From Thiobaca trueperi (GTDB lineage: Bacteria > Pseudomonadota > Gammaproteobacteria > Chromatiales > Chromatiaceae): a stretch of 64,000 bases of DNA. Location of the stretch: NCBI RefSeq assembly GCF_004342175.1, contig NZ_SMAO01000004.1, positions 248,001-312,000 of the forward strand, given 5' to 3'. The first letter of the stretch is position 1. Each line of letters opens with the position of its first letter. The notes beneath the pieces were generated by a model. It ran no database searches and was not told the origin of the DNA. It was given only the letters and a program-made list of their open reading frames with translations. Positions 38,409-49,029 of the stretch are shown here, one piece after another. A program made the translations under genes and the position numbers.

Positions 38409-38792
38409 ATGAAAACACTCGAAATTTTCGACCCGGCCATGTGCTGTTCCACGGGCGTCTGCGGCGTCGAGGTCGATCCGGTGCTGGTGCAGTGCAATGC
38501 CGATCTGCTGTGGCTGGCCGAACAGGGCGTCACGGTCAACCGCTATAACCTGTCGCAGCAGCCCCAGGCTTTCACCGCCAATCCGTCGGTGCTCAAGGAA
38601 ATCGAAGCCGGCATGGAGCGTCTGCCGCTGACCCTGATCGATGGGCAGATCGTCGCCACGGGTGCCTATCTGTCGCGCGACCAGTTGATCGAGAAGCTGG
38701 ACTTGACGCCGACCGCTCCGCCAGCAAGCGCGAACCCTTTCCGCGTCCAGGTCAATTCCGGTTGCTGCAAGCCCGGCAGCGGGTGCTGCTGA
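38409..38792 (+). CDS. arsD: arsenic metallochaperone ArsD
   Basis: ArsD carries arsenite to ArsA. The 127-residue protein has the N-terminal site EIFDPAMCCSTGVCG with the Cys pair and third Cys needed for transfer, and the C-terminal vicinal pairs SGCCKPGSGCC. Its stop shares a base with the arsA start (TGATG), as expected for a chaperone-ATPase pair. Confidence 0.95.
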   Translation: MKTLEIFDPAMCCSTGVCGVEVDPVLVQCNADLLWLAEQGVTVNRYNLSQQPQAFTANPSVLKEIEAGMERLPLTLIDGQIVATGAYLSRDQLIEKLDLTPTAPPASANPFRVQVNSGCCKPGSGCC

Positions 38793-40543
38793 TGGCGATC
38801 CCGGACACCCGCACCCGTCACCTCTTCTTCACCGGCAAGGGCGGCGTGGGCAAGACCTCGCTCGCCTGCGCCACCGGACTGGCACTTGCCGAGTCCGGTC
38901 GGCAGGTGCTGATCGTCAGCACCGATCCGGCCTCCAATCTGGATGAGGTGCTGGGCGTCGCGCTGGGCCAAACGCCGACGGCCATTCCCGGCGCGTCGGG
39001 ACTCTTCGCGCTCAACATCGACCCCGAAGCGGCGGCGCACGATTATCGCGAGCGCATGGTTGCGCCCTATCGCGGCCTCCTGCCCGCTGCGGCTATCGTC
39101 AGCATGGAAGAACAGTTCTCGGGCGCCTGCACCATGGAGATCGCCGCCTTCGACGAATTCTCCAAGCTGCTGGGCGATCCCGCCGCCACAGCGCAGTTCG
39201 AGCATGTCATCTTCGACACCGCGCCCACCGGCCACACCCTGCGTCTCCTGACCCTGCCCTCGGCCTGGAGCGAGTTCATCGACTCCAGCACCGGCGGCGC
39301 CTCCTGTCTCGGGCCGCTGGCCGGGCTGGAAAAACAACAGGCGCTTTATGCCGCGACAGTGGCGCAACTCGCCGATCCGCAGCGGACCACGGTGGTCCTG
39401 GTCAGTCGCCCGGAAACCGCCGCGCTCCGGGAGGCCGAGCGCACCCGCGCGGAACTGGCGGATCTCGGGGTGAGCCATCTGCATCTGGCGCTCAATGGTG
39501 TGCTGGACGTGGCAGAAACGGATGACTCCATCGCCGGAGCCATGATGCGACGCGGTGCCGAGGCGCTGGCGGCGATGCCGACCGGACTCGCCGCGCTGCC
39601 CGCGACCATCACCCCGCTGCTGCCATTGGGCACCCTGGGACTCGACGCCCTGCGCCAGATGGCGAATCCGGCGCTGATCCAGCCGTCGGGCGATGAGCCG
39701 GACAGCGACTGCGTCCTGCCGGGGAAGCTGTCAGGTCTGGTGGATGAGCTGGTGCAGGCCGGACGCGGCGTCATCCTGACCATGGGCAAGGGCGGGGTCG
39801 GCAAAACCACGCTGGCGGCGGCCATCGCCGTGGCGCTCGCTCGACGCGGTCATCCGGTGCAGCTCTCGACCACGGATCCCGCCGCCCATGTCGCCGAGGC
39901 GATTGGCGAGTCGGTCGCCAATCTGCGCGTCAGCCGTATCGACCCGTCCGCTGAGGTCGCCGCTTATCAGGCCGAGGTACTGGCGAAGGCCGCCGCCAAC
40001 CTGGATCCCAACGGACGGGCGATGCTGGAGGAGGATCTGCGTTCGCCCTGCACCGAAGAGATCGCCGTCTTCCGCGCCTTCGCCCGTGCGGTGGATGGCG
40101 GTCAGGATGGCTTCGTGGTGCTCGATACCGCGCCGACTGGCCACACGATTCTGCTGCTGGATGCCGCCGAGGCCTATCATCGCGAGGTCTCGCGCACCCA
40201 GGGCGACATGCCGGAGGCGGTGCGCCAGTTGCTGCCGCGTCTGCGCGATCCCGCGTTCACCCGGGTGCTGGTCGTCGCCCTGCCCGAGGCCACCCCGGTG
40301 CACGAGGCCGAGCGGCTGCAGGCGGATCTGCGCCGTGCCGGAATCGAACCCTTCGGCTGGGTCATCAACCAGAGCCTGCTCGCCTCCGGTACCCGGCATC
40401 CGCTGCTGCGTCAGCGCGGGGTGAGCGAGACCCCCTTCATCCGCCGGGTGGCCGATCGGCTCAGCCAACGCTGCGCACTGATTCCCTGGCTGCCCGAGCC
40501 GCCAGTCGGTGAGGCGGGACTCGCCCAACTGACCGCTTACTGA
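38792..40543 (+). CDS. arsA: arsenite-transporting ATPase ArsA
   Basis: ArsA is the cytoplasmic ATPase that energises arsenite export. The 583-residue protein has two homologous halves, each with a P-loop ([16 protein letters not shown] near residue 18 and [14 protein letters not shown] near 335) and the signal-transduction motif DTAPTGHT. The start at 38792 overlaps arsD. Its 3' end overlaps the convergent tldD gene by 7 bases. ArsA is usually paired with ArsB; here it is paired with ACR3, a known alternative. Confidence 0.95.
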   Translation: MAIPDTRTRHLFFTGKGGVGKTSLACATGLALAESGRQVLIVSTDPASNLDEVLGVALGQTPTAIPGASGLFALNIDPEAAAHDYRERMVAPYRGLLPAAAIVSMEEQFSGACTMEIAAFDEFSKLLGDPAATAQFEHVIFDTAPTGHTLRLLTLPSAWSEFIDSSTGGASCLGPLAGLEKQQALYAATVAQLADPQRTTVVLVSRPETAALREAERTRAELADLGVSHLHLALNGVLDVAETDDSIAGAMMRRGAEALAAMPTGLAALPATITPLLPLGTLGLDALRQMANPALIQPSGDEPDSDCVLPGKLSGLVDELVQAGRGVILTMGKGGVGKTTLAAAIAVALARRGHPVQLSTTDPAAHVAEAIGESVANLRVSRIDPSAEVAAYQAEVLAKAAANLDPNGRAMLEEDLRSPCTEEIAVFRAFARAVDGGQDGFVVLDTAPTGHTILLLDAAEAYHREVSRTQGDMPEAVRQLLPRLRDPAFTRVLVVALPEATPVHEAERLQADLRRAGIEPFGWVINQSLLASGTRHPLLRQRGVSETPFIRRVADRLSQRCALIPWLPEPPVGEAGLAQLTAY

Positions 40544-41979
40544 CCTGTCCCGCCAACCGTCAGTCCGTCGATACGCAGTGTCGGCTGACCGACCCCGACC
40601 GGGACGCTCTGTCCTTCCTTGCCACAGGTGCCGACACCTTCGTCGAGCTTGAGGTCATTGCCGATCAGGCTGACCCGGGTCAGGACATCCGGACCGTTGC
40701 CGATCAGGGTTGCGCCCTTGACCGGACGGCTGATTCTGCCGTTCTCGATCAGATAGGCCTCGTTTGCGGAGAAGACGAATTTGCCCGAGGTGATATCGAC
40801 CTGACCGCCGCCGAAATTGACGGCATAGAGCCCCTTCTCGACCGAGGCGATGATCTCGGCGGGATCGCGGTCGCCAGCCAGCATATAGGTGTTGGTCATG
40901 CGCGGCATGGGCAGATGGGCGTAAGACTCGCGCCGCCCGTTGCCGGTGGGCGTGGTGCCGGTGAGCCGGGCATTGAGCTTGTCCTGCATGTAACCGCGCA
41001 GGATGCCGTCCTCGATCAGGACCGTGTTCTGGGTGATGGTGCCCTCATCGTCCAGACTGAGCGAGCCGCGCCGGCCCGCGAGGGTGCCGTCATCGACCAC
41101 GGTGACGCCGGGCGCAGCGACCCGCTCGCCGATGCGCCCGGAGAAGGCCGAGCTGCCCTTGCGATTGAAGTCGCCTTCCAGCCCGTGACCGATGGCCTCG
41201 TGCAACAGCACGCCCGGCCAGCCCGCGCCCAGCACCACGGTCATGGTACCTGCTGGCGCCTCCCCGGCATCCAGATTGACCAGGGCCAGACGCACGGCCT
41301 CGCGGGCGAAGCCCAGCGCACGGTCTTCGAGCAGGAAATACCCGAGATCGGCGCGCGCGCCGCCCCCGCTGGCGCCCTGTTCGCGCTGACCATGCGACTC
41401 GACGATGACGCTGACATTGAGCCGCACCAGGGGACGGACATCGGCAGCCAGCGTGCCGTCATCGGCGAGCACCAGCACCACGTCCTGCACTGCAACCAGA
41501 CTCGCCGTGACCTCGCACACACGCGGATCGGCGCGTCGCGCCTCGGCGTTCACCCGGTGCAGCAGGGCGATCTTTTCAGCGTCCGGCAGACTGCCGATCG
41601 GGTTGGATGGGCCATAGAGCGGGCGCACGCCCGGCGCATGGCTGATCCTGACCCGCGCCTCCTGGCCGCCGCGCGCAATGGATCGCGCCGCCTCGGCGGC
41701 CTGTGCCAGTGCGGGAAACTGGAGTTCGTCGGAATAGGCGAAGCCGGTCTTCTCGCCACTGATGGCGCGCAGTCCGGCGCCCTGCTCGATGCTGAAGGTG
41801 CCGTCCTTGATGATGTCGTCCTCCAGCACCCAGGACTGAAGCCGGCTGGACTGAAAATAGATGTCCGCCGCGTCCACGGCGGTGCTGGTCAGCAGACCCA
41901 GGAGCTGATCGAGATTCCGGTCGTCGAGACCGGCGGGGGTCAGAATGCAGTCGCGGGCAATGGTAATGGGGTCATTCAT
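40537..41979 (-). CDS. tldD: metalloprotease TldD
   Basis: TldD forms a heterodimeric zinc protease with TldE/PmbA and processes peptides such as modified peptides and antitoxins. The 480-residue protein carries the HExxxH site in [15 protein letters not shown] and the family motif [14 protein letters not shown]. Length and sequence are typical. It follows the V-type ATPase subunit I gene by 24 bases on the same strand, where a rotor-ring gene would normally be expected. Confidence 0.95.
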   Translation of the reverse strand: MNDPITIARDCILTPAGLDDRNLDQLLGLLTSTAVDAADIYFQSSRLQSWVLEDDIIKDGTFSIEQGAGLRAISGEKTGFAYSDELQFPALAQAAEAARSIARGGQEARVRISHAPGVRPLYGPSNPIGSLPDAEKIALLHRVNAEARRADPRVCEVTASLVAVQDVVLVLADDGTLAADVRPLVRLNVSVIVESHGQREQGASGGGARADLGYFLLEDRALGFAREAVRLALVNLDAGEAPAGTMTVVLGAGWPGVLLHEAIGHGLEGDFNRKGSSAFSGRIGERVAAPGVTVVDDGTLAGRRGSLSLDDEGTITQNTVLIEDGILRGYMQDKLNARLTGTTPTGNGRRESYAHLPMPRMTNTYMLAGDRDPAEIIASVEKGLYAVNFGGGQVDITSGKFVFSANEAYLIENGRISRPVKGATLIGNGPDVLTRVSLIGNDLKLDEGVGTCGKEGQSVPVGVGQPTLRIDGLTVGGTGQ

Positions 41980-42003
41980 AGGCGGGATAGAGAGGACTCT
42001 TGG

Positions 42004-43878
42004 TCAGTGGTTCAAGGGGCGAAACCGCAGCGGTGCAAACAGATGTCCGTCACCGGAAAAATAGCGCGAGAAACCTTCGTAATACTGTAAACGCATCACC
42101 TGGATCATGACGATCCCGCCTTCAAGCACCAGCACGAAGACATTGCCGAGGATGACGGTGAGCACATGACCGAAGTCACCCATCATCCCGGCCAGGGTGA
42201 AGACGGCAATCGAGAGGGCGACATGGTTGAGACTGAAGGCCGCGACACGCAGGAAAGATAGCGTATTCGAGACATAGCCAACGACCGTCTCCAGGGTTTC
42301 GATGAAGACGACCAGGATCTTTTCGCCGATGGATGCCTGCTGGTGCCGCCAGCTCTGCCAGCCGAGCGTGAGGAGCGAGCTGGCGATCAGCGCGGCGGGC
42401 ACTGAGCCGAAGCCGTCGCCCCGCGCCACCCGAAGACTCCCGGCGATCAGCGACAGATAAAAGATCAGATTGACGACGCCATGATGGCCGAGCAGGGCGT
42501 CCGCCCGGTTGCCGATGGCGAGCCGGTTATAGATGGCAAGCAGACAGGCGACAGTGAGAAAGACCACACCCCAGCCGAGCGCGATGGAGAGCATCAGCAG
42601 CGGGTCACTGAGCGGGCTCATCCAGAGCGCGGGCAGGATATGCTCATAGCCGAACAGGCTGCCGAAGAGCAAGCCGAAGACCATCGACGACAGCCCCGCC
42701 ATCAGACCAAAGGGCCAGAAACGCCCGAGTCGGTCGCGAAAAGACCAGGCGGTTCCGGCGATCACGGCGCCCTGGCCGACATCACCGAACATGCTGCCGA
42801 ACATCAGCAGAAAGGTGACGGCGAACAGCGGGGTCGGATCGATTTCGCCATAGGCGGGAATGCCATACTGGTTGACCAGCATCGCGAAGGGGGCGAGCAG
42901 CGGGTTCGTGACCGGCATGGTCGGCACCAGCCGGCGTTCGTCGGGCAGGGGGTCGCGGCTGGTGAGGTCGAATGGATGATGCAGCGACGCACGCAGACGC
43001 TGTTCCAGATGCGCGACGGCGCTTACCGGCACCCAGCCGGCCAGATGGGCAAGCTGTCCGGCGCTGCGCAGCGAGGGATCGAGCGTGACCAGTGGCTCGG
43101 CCAGCATCAGGGTGTGTCGGGCCGCCAGCAGCGTATCGTGGAAAGGCTCGCCCCAGCCCTCCAGGGTCTTGCGCAGCGATTGACGCTGCGCTTCGATGTC
43201 GAGCAGCCGGCGCGCCAGATCCTGTTGCAGTGCCGCCGGCTCGCGATCCAGTTCGCGGGGAATCGGCAGGTTCTGGAAGCCGGCTGCCGCGAGCACGGCG
43301 GCGAGTTGCGATTGGCGAGCGCCGGGAGGGCCGACGATGACCACATGGGCGGTGTCGCCCTGCTGCATGTAAACATGGAGGATATGCTTCGCCAGGCCGG
43401 TGGCGCCCTCCAGTTGGCGCAGGTTCTCGCGCGGGACCAGTCCGACATAGAAATCCAGAAAGCGTGTCTTGGTGCGCAGCATGCCGAGATCGATGTTCAG
43501 ATGGGCGAAATTCTCCAGCGCCGTCTGCTGCTCCTTCACCAGCCGCTCTTCGTCGTCGAGTCGCCGGAAATCTTCTTCATAACCGGACGCCTCGCCCCAG
43601 AGCCGGCCCAGCCAGTCGTTCAAGGCGCTGAGTTCGGCCACTTCGACCACCCGCATGGCATCGATTGCGGACGCCGTATCCAGCGGGACAAGACGCGCGA
43701 TCTTGTCGAGCCGCGATTTTGCCTGGTTGAAGATCTCGCAGTATTCGCGACCGGGCAGGGTGTCGAGCCGGGTTTCGGTGGGCGGACGGGTGTCCGGGTG
43801 AAAGCACCGGGTCTCGGCCAATGCCAGTGACGCCTGCGGCAGATCCTCGGTCAGGACCAGCAGACGGACGTGTTTCAT
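42004..43878 (-). CDS. ntpI: V-type ATP synthase subunit I (stator a-subunit)
   Basis: Subunit I joins the peripheral stalks to the membrane and forms the ion half-channels. The 624-residue protein starts at 43878 (MKHVRLLVLTED), with GAGG 9 bases upstream. Its cytoplasmic coiled-coil half (to about 330) precedes a membrane half with TFLLMFGSMFGDVGQGAVI, ISLSLIA-type helices and SNTLSFLRVAAFSLNHVALS, which includes the essential Arg in SFLR. It is one of only three V-type genes here. Confidence 0.92.
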   Translation of the reverse strand: MKHVRLLVLTEDLPQASLALAETRCFHPDTRPPTETRLDTLPGREYCEIFNQAKSRLDKIARLVPLDTASAIDAMRVVEVAELSALNDWLGRLWGEASGYEEDFRRLDDEERLVKEQQTALENFAHLNIDLGMLRTKTRFLDFYVGLVPRENLRQLEGATGLAKHILHVYMQQGDTAHVVIVGPPGARQSQLAAVLAAAGFQNLPIPRELDREPAALQQDLARRLLDIEAQRQSLRKTLEGWGEPFHDTLLAARHTLMLAEPLVTLDPSLRSAGQLAHLAGWVPVSAVAHLEQRLRASLHHPFDLTSRDPLPDERRLVPTMPVTNPLLAPFAMLVNQYGIPAYGEIDPTPLFAVTFLLMFGSMFGDVGQGAVIAGTAWSFRDRLGRFWPFGLMAGLSSMVFGLLFGSLFGYEHILPALWMSPLSDPLLMLSIALGWGVVFLTVACLLAIYNRLAIGNRADALLGHHGVVNLIFYLSLIAGSLRVARGDGFGSVPAALIASSLLTLGWQSWRHQQASIGEKILVVFIETLETVVGYVSNTLSFLRVAAFSLNHVALSIAVFTLAGMMGDFGHVLTVILGNVFVLVLEGGIVMIQVMRLQYYEGFSRYFSGDGHLFAPLRFRPLNH

Positions 43879-43903
43879 TGGCGTGGACCTCAACATGACT
43901 CAG

Positions 43904-44965
43904 TCACCGCCTGGTTGTATTGACGGGGTTGCCGGACGGCTCGGTCAGATCCAGCGCGGCCTCGATCGCCTGCTCGGGGAATTGCAGCAATCGCCCCTGC
44001 ACGACCGCGAACAGCCGCATCAGATCGGATTCGCGAAGCATCAGATAGGCCAGGGCGCGCGCCACTGCCGATTGACTGCGCGCCAGCACCCCGCGCGCCT
44101 CGCGTCGGGTGTGATGACCGATGCGCTGTTGGACCTCGGAGATCGTCTGGCATTCGGCCAGCAAGGTGCGCAGACGTGGTGGCAGCGCCGCGATGACCTG
44201 CTCGAAGGTGTCGAGATTGACCAGATGGAGGAGTCGCTCGCGGGTCAGACGACGCATTGATGGCACCAGTTGATAATAGGTCTCGGACGGCGAGAGACGA
44301 TAGGAAAAACGGAAACGCAGCAGCCAGAGCAGCGCGACCCGATCCAGTTCCGCGCCGATCAGACGCCGCAGCGAGTCCAGATGCTGATGATGGAAGCCCA
44401 TCGCCCGACGCACGATCTCGGTGTAATAACGCTGATCGATGGCGGCCTCCAGGGCAAAGGGTTCGCGCTGACGCTCATAGACCTCGCGCGCCTGCCGCGC
44501 GATCTGATGGTAAGGGCCGTTTTCCAGTTGACGCAGCAGCTCCAGCACGTTTTCGGCCCGCAGGAGTTCGGGCAGTGGCAGACGGATGCTCCCGGGCAGT
44601 TCAAACAGATTGGCGCGGATCGCCTCTTGATCCAGCGCATAGAGCTTGCCGCGAATCAGCGCCTTGAGGTTGAAGAGCGCGTACTGGCGCCCCCAGGCCA
44701 GCAGCAGGGCGCGTTCGGCGGGGCTCATGGGGTGCGCCAGCACCTGCAATTCAGTCAGCAGCACCTGGATCAGGCTCTGTTCGATGGCACGGCTGCGCGC
44801 CGCAATCGAAGGCTGTTCGTCCAGCAGGGCGGACAGGCCAAAGCGTTCGGCCAGCGCCGGGAGCGACAGTTGGGACAGGGAGACGCGCAGTTCGGGCGAG
44901 AAAAGCCGGATCGACATCACCGATACCCGCGTATTCAGATAGGCTTGCCCGGCGGTGTGGCTCAT
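43904..44965 (-). CDS. ntpC: V-type ATP synthase subunit C (AC39-like)
   Basis: This 353-residue, mostly helical protein fits the V-type C/d-subunit family that links the central rotor to the membrane ring. Support comes from the helical segments LLAWGRQYALFNLKALIRGK and IVRRAMGFHHQHLDSLRRLI, and above all from its place before subunit I. Sequence motifs in this family are weak, so the call rests partly on context. Confidence 0.82.
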   Translation of the reverse strand: MSHTAGQAYLNTRVSVMSIRLFSPELRVSLSQLSLPALAERFGLSALLDEQPSIAARSRAIEQSLIQVLLTELQVLAHPMSPAERALLLAWGRQYALFNLKALIRGKLYALDQEAIRANLFELPGSIRLPLPELLRAENVLELLRQLENGPYHQIARQAREVYERQREPFALEAAIDQRYYTEIVRRAMGFHHQHLDSLRRLIGAELDRVALLWLLRFRFSYRLSPSETYYQLVPSMRRLTRERLLHLVNLDTFEQVIAALPPRLRTLLAECQTISEVQQRIGHHTRREARGVLARSQSAVARALAYLMLRESDLMRLFAVVQGRLLQFPEQAIEAALDLTEPSGNPVNTTRR

Positions 44966-44999
44966 GCGGCGGCTCTGCGTGTGAAGTCAGTCAAACCCG

Positions 45000-45317
45000 C
45001 TAACGCTCGGGGCCGATCAGGATCTGAAAGGCGGCCTCCAGGGCGTCCTCTTCGCGCTGTTCAGCCTGATTGCGCAGTTGGATGTGACGCTCGTCATAAC
45101 GTCGCCGCAGCTCGGCGACGGTCTGCTCGGCCCGCTCCTCCGCCTTGGCGATGAATGACCGATGCAGCTCGGGGATACGCGCCGTGAAGCGATCGTTATC
45201 CGCCCTGGTGTCGGCGAGCGCCTGCTGGATGATGCGCTCCTGTTCCGCTTCCGCCTGGCTGGCGAGCGCCTCGGCACGCATTTCGGCATCGAGCAGTCGG
45301 GAAAGTGTGTCATCCAT
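45000..45317 (-). CDS. V-type ATPase peripheral-stalk (G/H-like) subunit
   Basis: This 105-residue, highly charged helical protein (MDDTLSRLLDAEMRAEALAS, then QAEAEQERIIQQALADTR) has the form of the coiled-coil stalk subunits G/H of V-type ATPases. The start at 45317 is preferred over 45368, which adds residues with no family support. It lies 34 bases before subunit C on the same strand. The identity rests on composition and neighbourhood. Confidence 0.7.
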   Translation of the reverse strand: MDDTLSRLLDAEMRAEALASQAEAEQERIIQQALADTRADNDRFTARIPELHRSFIAKAEERAEQTVAELRRRYDERHIQLRNQAEQREEDALEAAFQILIGPER

Positions 45318-45505
45318 TGCTGTGTGCCTGGTCTGGTCGGGGCTGAAACCTGTGCGGAGCGGAGCCACCCTGCAATGGATCGTGAAGGCTCACGCCGCCA
45401 CGGGCAGAGAATGATTATAGAGGAAGGACGGAGTGAGCAGTGACTGATCGTCCGCCCTTTGCTGTTGCTGCGCCGGGTTGTCGCTCCGGCCTCCCGATTG
45501 TGAGG

Positions 45506-45528
45506 CGCTATTGCTTCGTGATATAACG
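45506..45528 (+). promoter_or_regulatory. probable ModE operator upstream of modA
   Basis: CGCTATTGC and GATATAACG form an inverted pair (6 of 9 positions) separated by 5 bases, 59 bases before the modA start. It resembles the clearer palindromes at 49607, 50524 and 50724. Molybdate-bound ModE would repress the operon from here. Confidence 0.6.
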
Positions 45529-45533
45529 AATGA

Positions 45534-46343
<810 letters not shown>

Positions 46344-46345
46344 CC

Positions 46346-47023
46346 ATGGGCTTTTCCGATGCCGATCTTCAGGCCATCTGGCTGACCCTGCGTCTCGCCA
46401 GTCTGGTGACACTGCTCCTGCTGCTGATCGGCACGCCCATCGCCTGGTGGCTGGCGCGCACCCGCTCGCGCTGGAAAGGGCCGGTCGGCGCCGTGGTGGC
46501 GCTGCCGCTGGTGCTGCCGCCGACCGTGCTCGGTTTCTACTTGCTGGTGGCGATGGGGCCGAACGGCCCTGTCGGGCAGTTCACCCAATGGCTCGGCATC
46601 GGGCTGCTGCCCTTCACCTTTTGGGGACTGGTGGTCGCCTCGGTCTTCTATTCCATGCCCTTTGTGGTGCAGCCGATCCAGAACGCCATTGAGGCGCTGG
46701 GCGAACGTCCGCTGGAGGTCGCCGCCACCCTGCGCGCCGGTCCCTGGGATCGCTTCTTCACGGTTGTGCTGCCGCTGGCGCGACCGGGCTTTCTGACTGC
46801 CGCCATTCTTGGTTTCGCTCATACCGTCGGCGAGTTCGGCGTGGTGCTCATGATCGGCGGCAATATCCCTGGCGCGACCCGTGTCGTTTCGGTGCAGATC
46901 TTCGATTATGTGGAAGCAATGGAATACGGTGAGGCGCACTGGCTGGCGGCGAGCATGGTGATCTTCTCCTTCCTGGTGTTGCTGGCGCTCTATACCCTCA
47001 ATCCCAATCAGCGGAAATTCTGA
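46346..47023 (+). CDS. modB: molybdate ABC transporter permease ModB (first copy)
   Basis: ModB forms the inner-membrane channel of the molybdate importer. The 225-residue protein has five to six helices and the coupling-helix EAA-type motif ([25 protein letters not shown]), followed by [20 protein letters not shown], a strong family signature. It lies 2 bases after modA. Confidence 0.95.
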   Translation: MGFSDADLQAIWLTLRLASLVTLLLLLIGTPIAWWLARTRSRWKGPVGAVVALPLVLPPTVLGFYLLVAMGPNGPVGQFTQWLGIGLLPFTFWGLVVASVFYSMPFVVQPIQNAIEALGERPLEVAATLRAGPWDRFFTVVLPLARPGFLTAAILGFAHTVGEFGVVLMIGGNIPGATRVVSVQIFDYVEAMEYGEAHWLAASMVIFSFLVLLALYTLNPNQRKF

Positions 47024-47028
47024 AGCAG

Positions 47029-47853
47029 ATGACAGGATCAATTTGGCCGCGCGTCCTCTCCGGGCGCGGCGCGGCGGGTTTTGGCTGGGGCGCCGTGATT
47101 GGCACGCTCGGCGGTCTGATCGGTCTGGGCGGGGCGGAGTTCCGTTTGCCGGTGTTGGTCGGACGCTTCCGGCTGCCGACCCTGGAGGCGGTCATTCTCA
47201 ACAAGGCGACGAGTCTGGTGGTCGTCGCCTTTGCACTGCTGTTTCGTGCCGACACTATTTCATTCTCGGTGCTGTGGGCGCATGTCGATATCGCCTTGAA
47301 CCTGCTCGCTGGCAGTCTGGTCGGTGCCTGGTGGGCGGCTGGGCATGCCATGCGTCTGTCGCGGCGCTGGCGCGACCGGATCATATTGGTGCTCCTGGTC
47401 TTGCTGGCTCTGCTGATGCTCTCCCATTATTGGCTCGGTCTGGGCGGGAATGGACCAGCCTTGCTGGACGCTGGCCTGCTGCGCTGGCTGGCTGGACTCG
47501 CTGCCGGTCTGGGCATCGGTATGGTGGCGGCGCTGCTGGGCGTGGCTGGCGGCGAACTGCTGATTCCAACCCTGGTTCTGCTCTATGGTCTCGATATCAA
47601 GCTGGCCGGCAGTCTGTCTCTCGCAATCAGTCTGCCGACTATGATTGTCGGTTTCACGCGCTACAGCCAGTCCGGCGCTTTTAGCGTCTTAAAACGGGAA
47701 TCGGTGCTATTCGGATGGTTGGCGGCGGGGTCGATCCTTGGTGCGGCGATTGGTGGTCTGCTCTTGGGCGTTATACCAGCGGATGTGCTGATGACGGCCC
47801 TGGGCGTCATCCTGCTCGTTTCCGCGATCAAGGTGTTTCAGCATGCCCACTAA
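47029..47853 (+). CDS. TSUP (TauE/SafE) family membrane permease inside the mod operon
   Basis: This 274-residue protein has about eight helices in two repeats with the TSUP signatures GTLGGLIGLGGAEFRLPVL and VAALLGVAGGELLIPTL. TauE/SafE proteins move small anions such as sulfite, sulfoacetate or organic acids. It begins 5 bases after modB and overlaps modC by 11 bases, so it belongs to the operon. A role in oxyanion (molybdate, tungstate or sulfur oxyanion) movement is possible but only inferred from position. Confidence 0.88.
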   Translation: MTGSIWPRVLSGRGAAGFGWGAVIGTLGGLIGLGGAEFRLPVLVGRFRLPTLEAVILNKATSLVVVAFALLFRADTISFSVLWAHVDIALNLLAGSLVGAWWAAGHAMRLSRRWRDRIILVLLVLLALLMLSHYWLGLGGNGPALLDAGLLRWLAGLAAGLGIGMVAALLGVAGGELLIPTLVLLYGLDIKLAGSLSLAISLPTMIVGFTRYSQSGAFSVLKRESVLFGWLAAGSILGAAIGGLLLGVIPADVLMTALGVILLVSAIKVFQHAH

Positions 47854-48964
47854 CCAACAGGCTCAGGTTTCTGCTGCCATCGAGACCGATCAGATCCACG
47901 CCCGCTTCCGCGTCGATTACCCCGATTTTTCGCTCGACGTGGATCTTGATCTGCCCGGTCAGGGCGTCACCGCCCTCTTTGGTCATTCCGGCTCGGGCAA
48001 GACCACGCTGCTGCGGCTGATCGCCGGGCTGATGCGCGTGCCGAATGGTCATCTCAGCGTCAATGGCCGCATCTGGCAGGACAGCGAGACCTTTCTGCCC
48101 ACGCACCAGCGTCCGCTCGGTTACGTCTTCCAGGAGGCAAGCCTTTTTCCTCACCTGAACGCACGGCGCAATCTGGAATACGGCATGAAACGCACCGCCA
48201 ACGCCATGGATCCGGCGGCGCTCAGAGATGTCATCGATCTGCTCGGCATCGCCCATCTGCTCGACCGTCGCCCGCATCAGCTCTCCGGCGGCGAGCGTCA
48301 GCGTGTCGCCATTGCCCGCGCGCTGGCGGTCCAGCCGGCGCTGCTATTGATGGACGAACCACTCGCGGCACTGGATCTCAAGCGCAAGTATGAGATTCTG
48401 CCCTATCTGGAGCGGTTGCATGACGCACTGGAGATTCCGGTGCTCTATGTCAGCCATTCGCCGGACGAGGTCGCCCGGCTGGCCGATACGGTGGTGCTGA
48501 TGGAGCAGGGGAGGGCGCTGGCGGTTGGCCCCATTGCTGAGGTGTTCAGCCGGACGGATCTGCCGCTGGCTCAGGATCAGGATGCCAGCGCACTCATCGA
48601 ATGCACCATCGCGGGCCACGACGACAGGGACGCCCTGACCCGCGTTGCCTTCGCGGGCGGTTGCCTGTGGCTGGGTCGTCTGGAACGTCCGGTGGGCGCG
48701 ACGGTACGGGCACGCATCCATGCCCGCGATGTCAGTCTTGCTCTGGTTGAGCCCGCCAGTTCGACCATTCTCAACATCCTGCCCGCGCGCATTCAGGAAC
48801 TGCGGGAGATCGAACAGGCGCAGGTCCTGATCAGGCTCGCAGTCGGCGATGATCCGGCCACATCGCTGCTTGCGCGCATCACCCGTCATTCCTGCGTCCG
48901 TCTGGGGTTGCAGGTGGGGCAGCCCGTCTTTGCGCAAGTGAAGACGGTGGCCCTGATGGACTGA
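47843..48964 (+). CDS. modC: molybdate ABC transporter ATPase ModC (first copy)
   Basis: ModC powers molybdate import. The 373-residue protein has Walker A (GHSGSGKTTLLRLIAGL), the signature LSGGERQRVAIARAL, Walker B (LLLMDEPLAALD) and the switch His in LYVSHSPDEV. The C-terminal region (about 300-373) is a TOBE/Mop-like oxyanion-binding domain (STILNILPARIQEL). It overlaps the preceding permease gene by 11 bases. Confidence 0.95.
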   Translation: MPTNQQAQVSAAIETDQIHARFRVDYPDFSLDVDLDLPGQGVTALFGHSGSGKTTLLRLIAGLMRVPNGHLSVNGRIWQDSETFLPTHQRPLGYVFQEASLFPHLNARRNLEYGMKRTANAMDPAALRDVIDLLGIAHLLDRRPHQLSGGERQRVAIARALAVQPALLLMDEPLAALDLKRKYEILPYLERLHDALEIPVLYVSHSPDEVARLADTVVLMEQGRALAVGPIAEVFSRTDLPLAQDQDASALIECTIAGHDDRDALTRVAFAGGCLWLGRLERPVGATVRARIHARDVSLALVEPASSTILNILPARIQELREIEQAQVLIRLAVGDDPATSLLARITRHSCVRLGLQVGQPVFAQVKTVALMD

Positions 48965-48974
48965 AAACGGAACA

Positions 48975-48997
48975 GCCGGCGTCGCGATGACGCCGGC
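48975..48997 (+). terminator. hairpin after modC
   Basis: The stem GCCGGCGTC / GACGCCGGC with loop GCGAT begins 10 bases after the modC stop. No T-run follows. It may separate modC from the convergent mop gene. Confidence 0.45.
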
Positions 48998-49029
48998 CCT
49001 GGCCCTCATCACTCAGGGCCGCTGGAGGA

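Noticed and set aside
38342-38539. Minus-strand open frame beginning near arsD and ending in NRKDAKDTK
   Set aside because: The ending is the translation of a common spacer repeat (CTTCGTGTCCTTCGCG), and the rest is antisense to arsD.
41980-42003. V-type ATPase rotor subunit K after subunit I
   Set aside because: Only 24 bases separate subunit I from tldD; there is no room for the gene.
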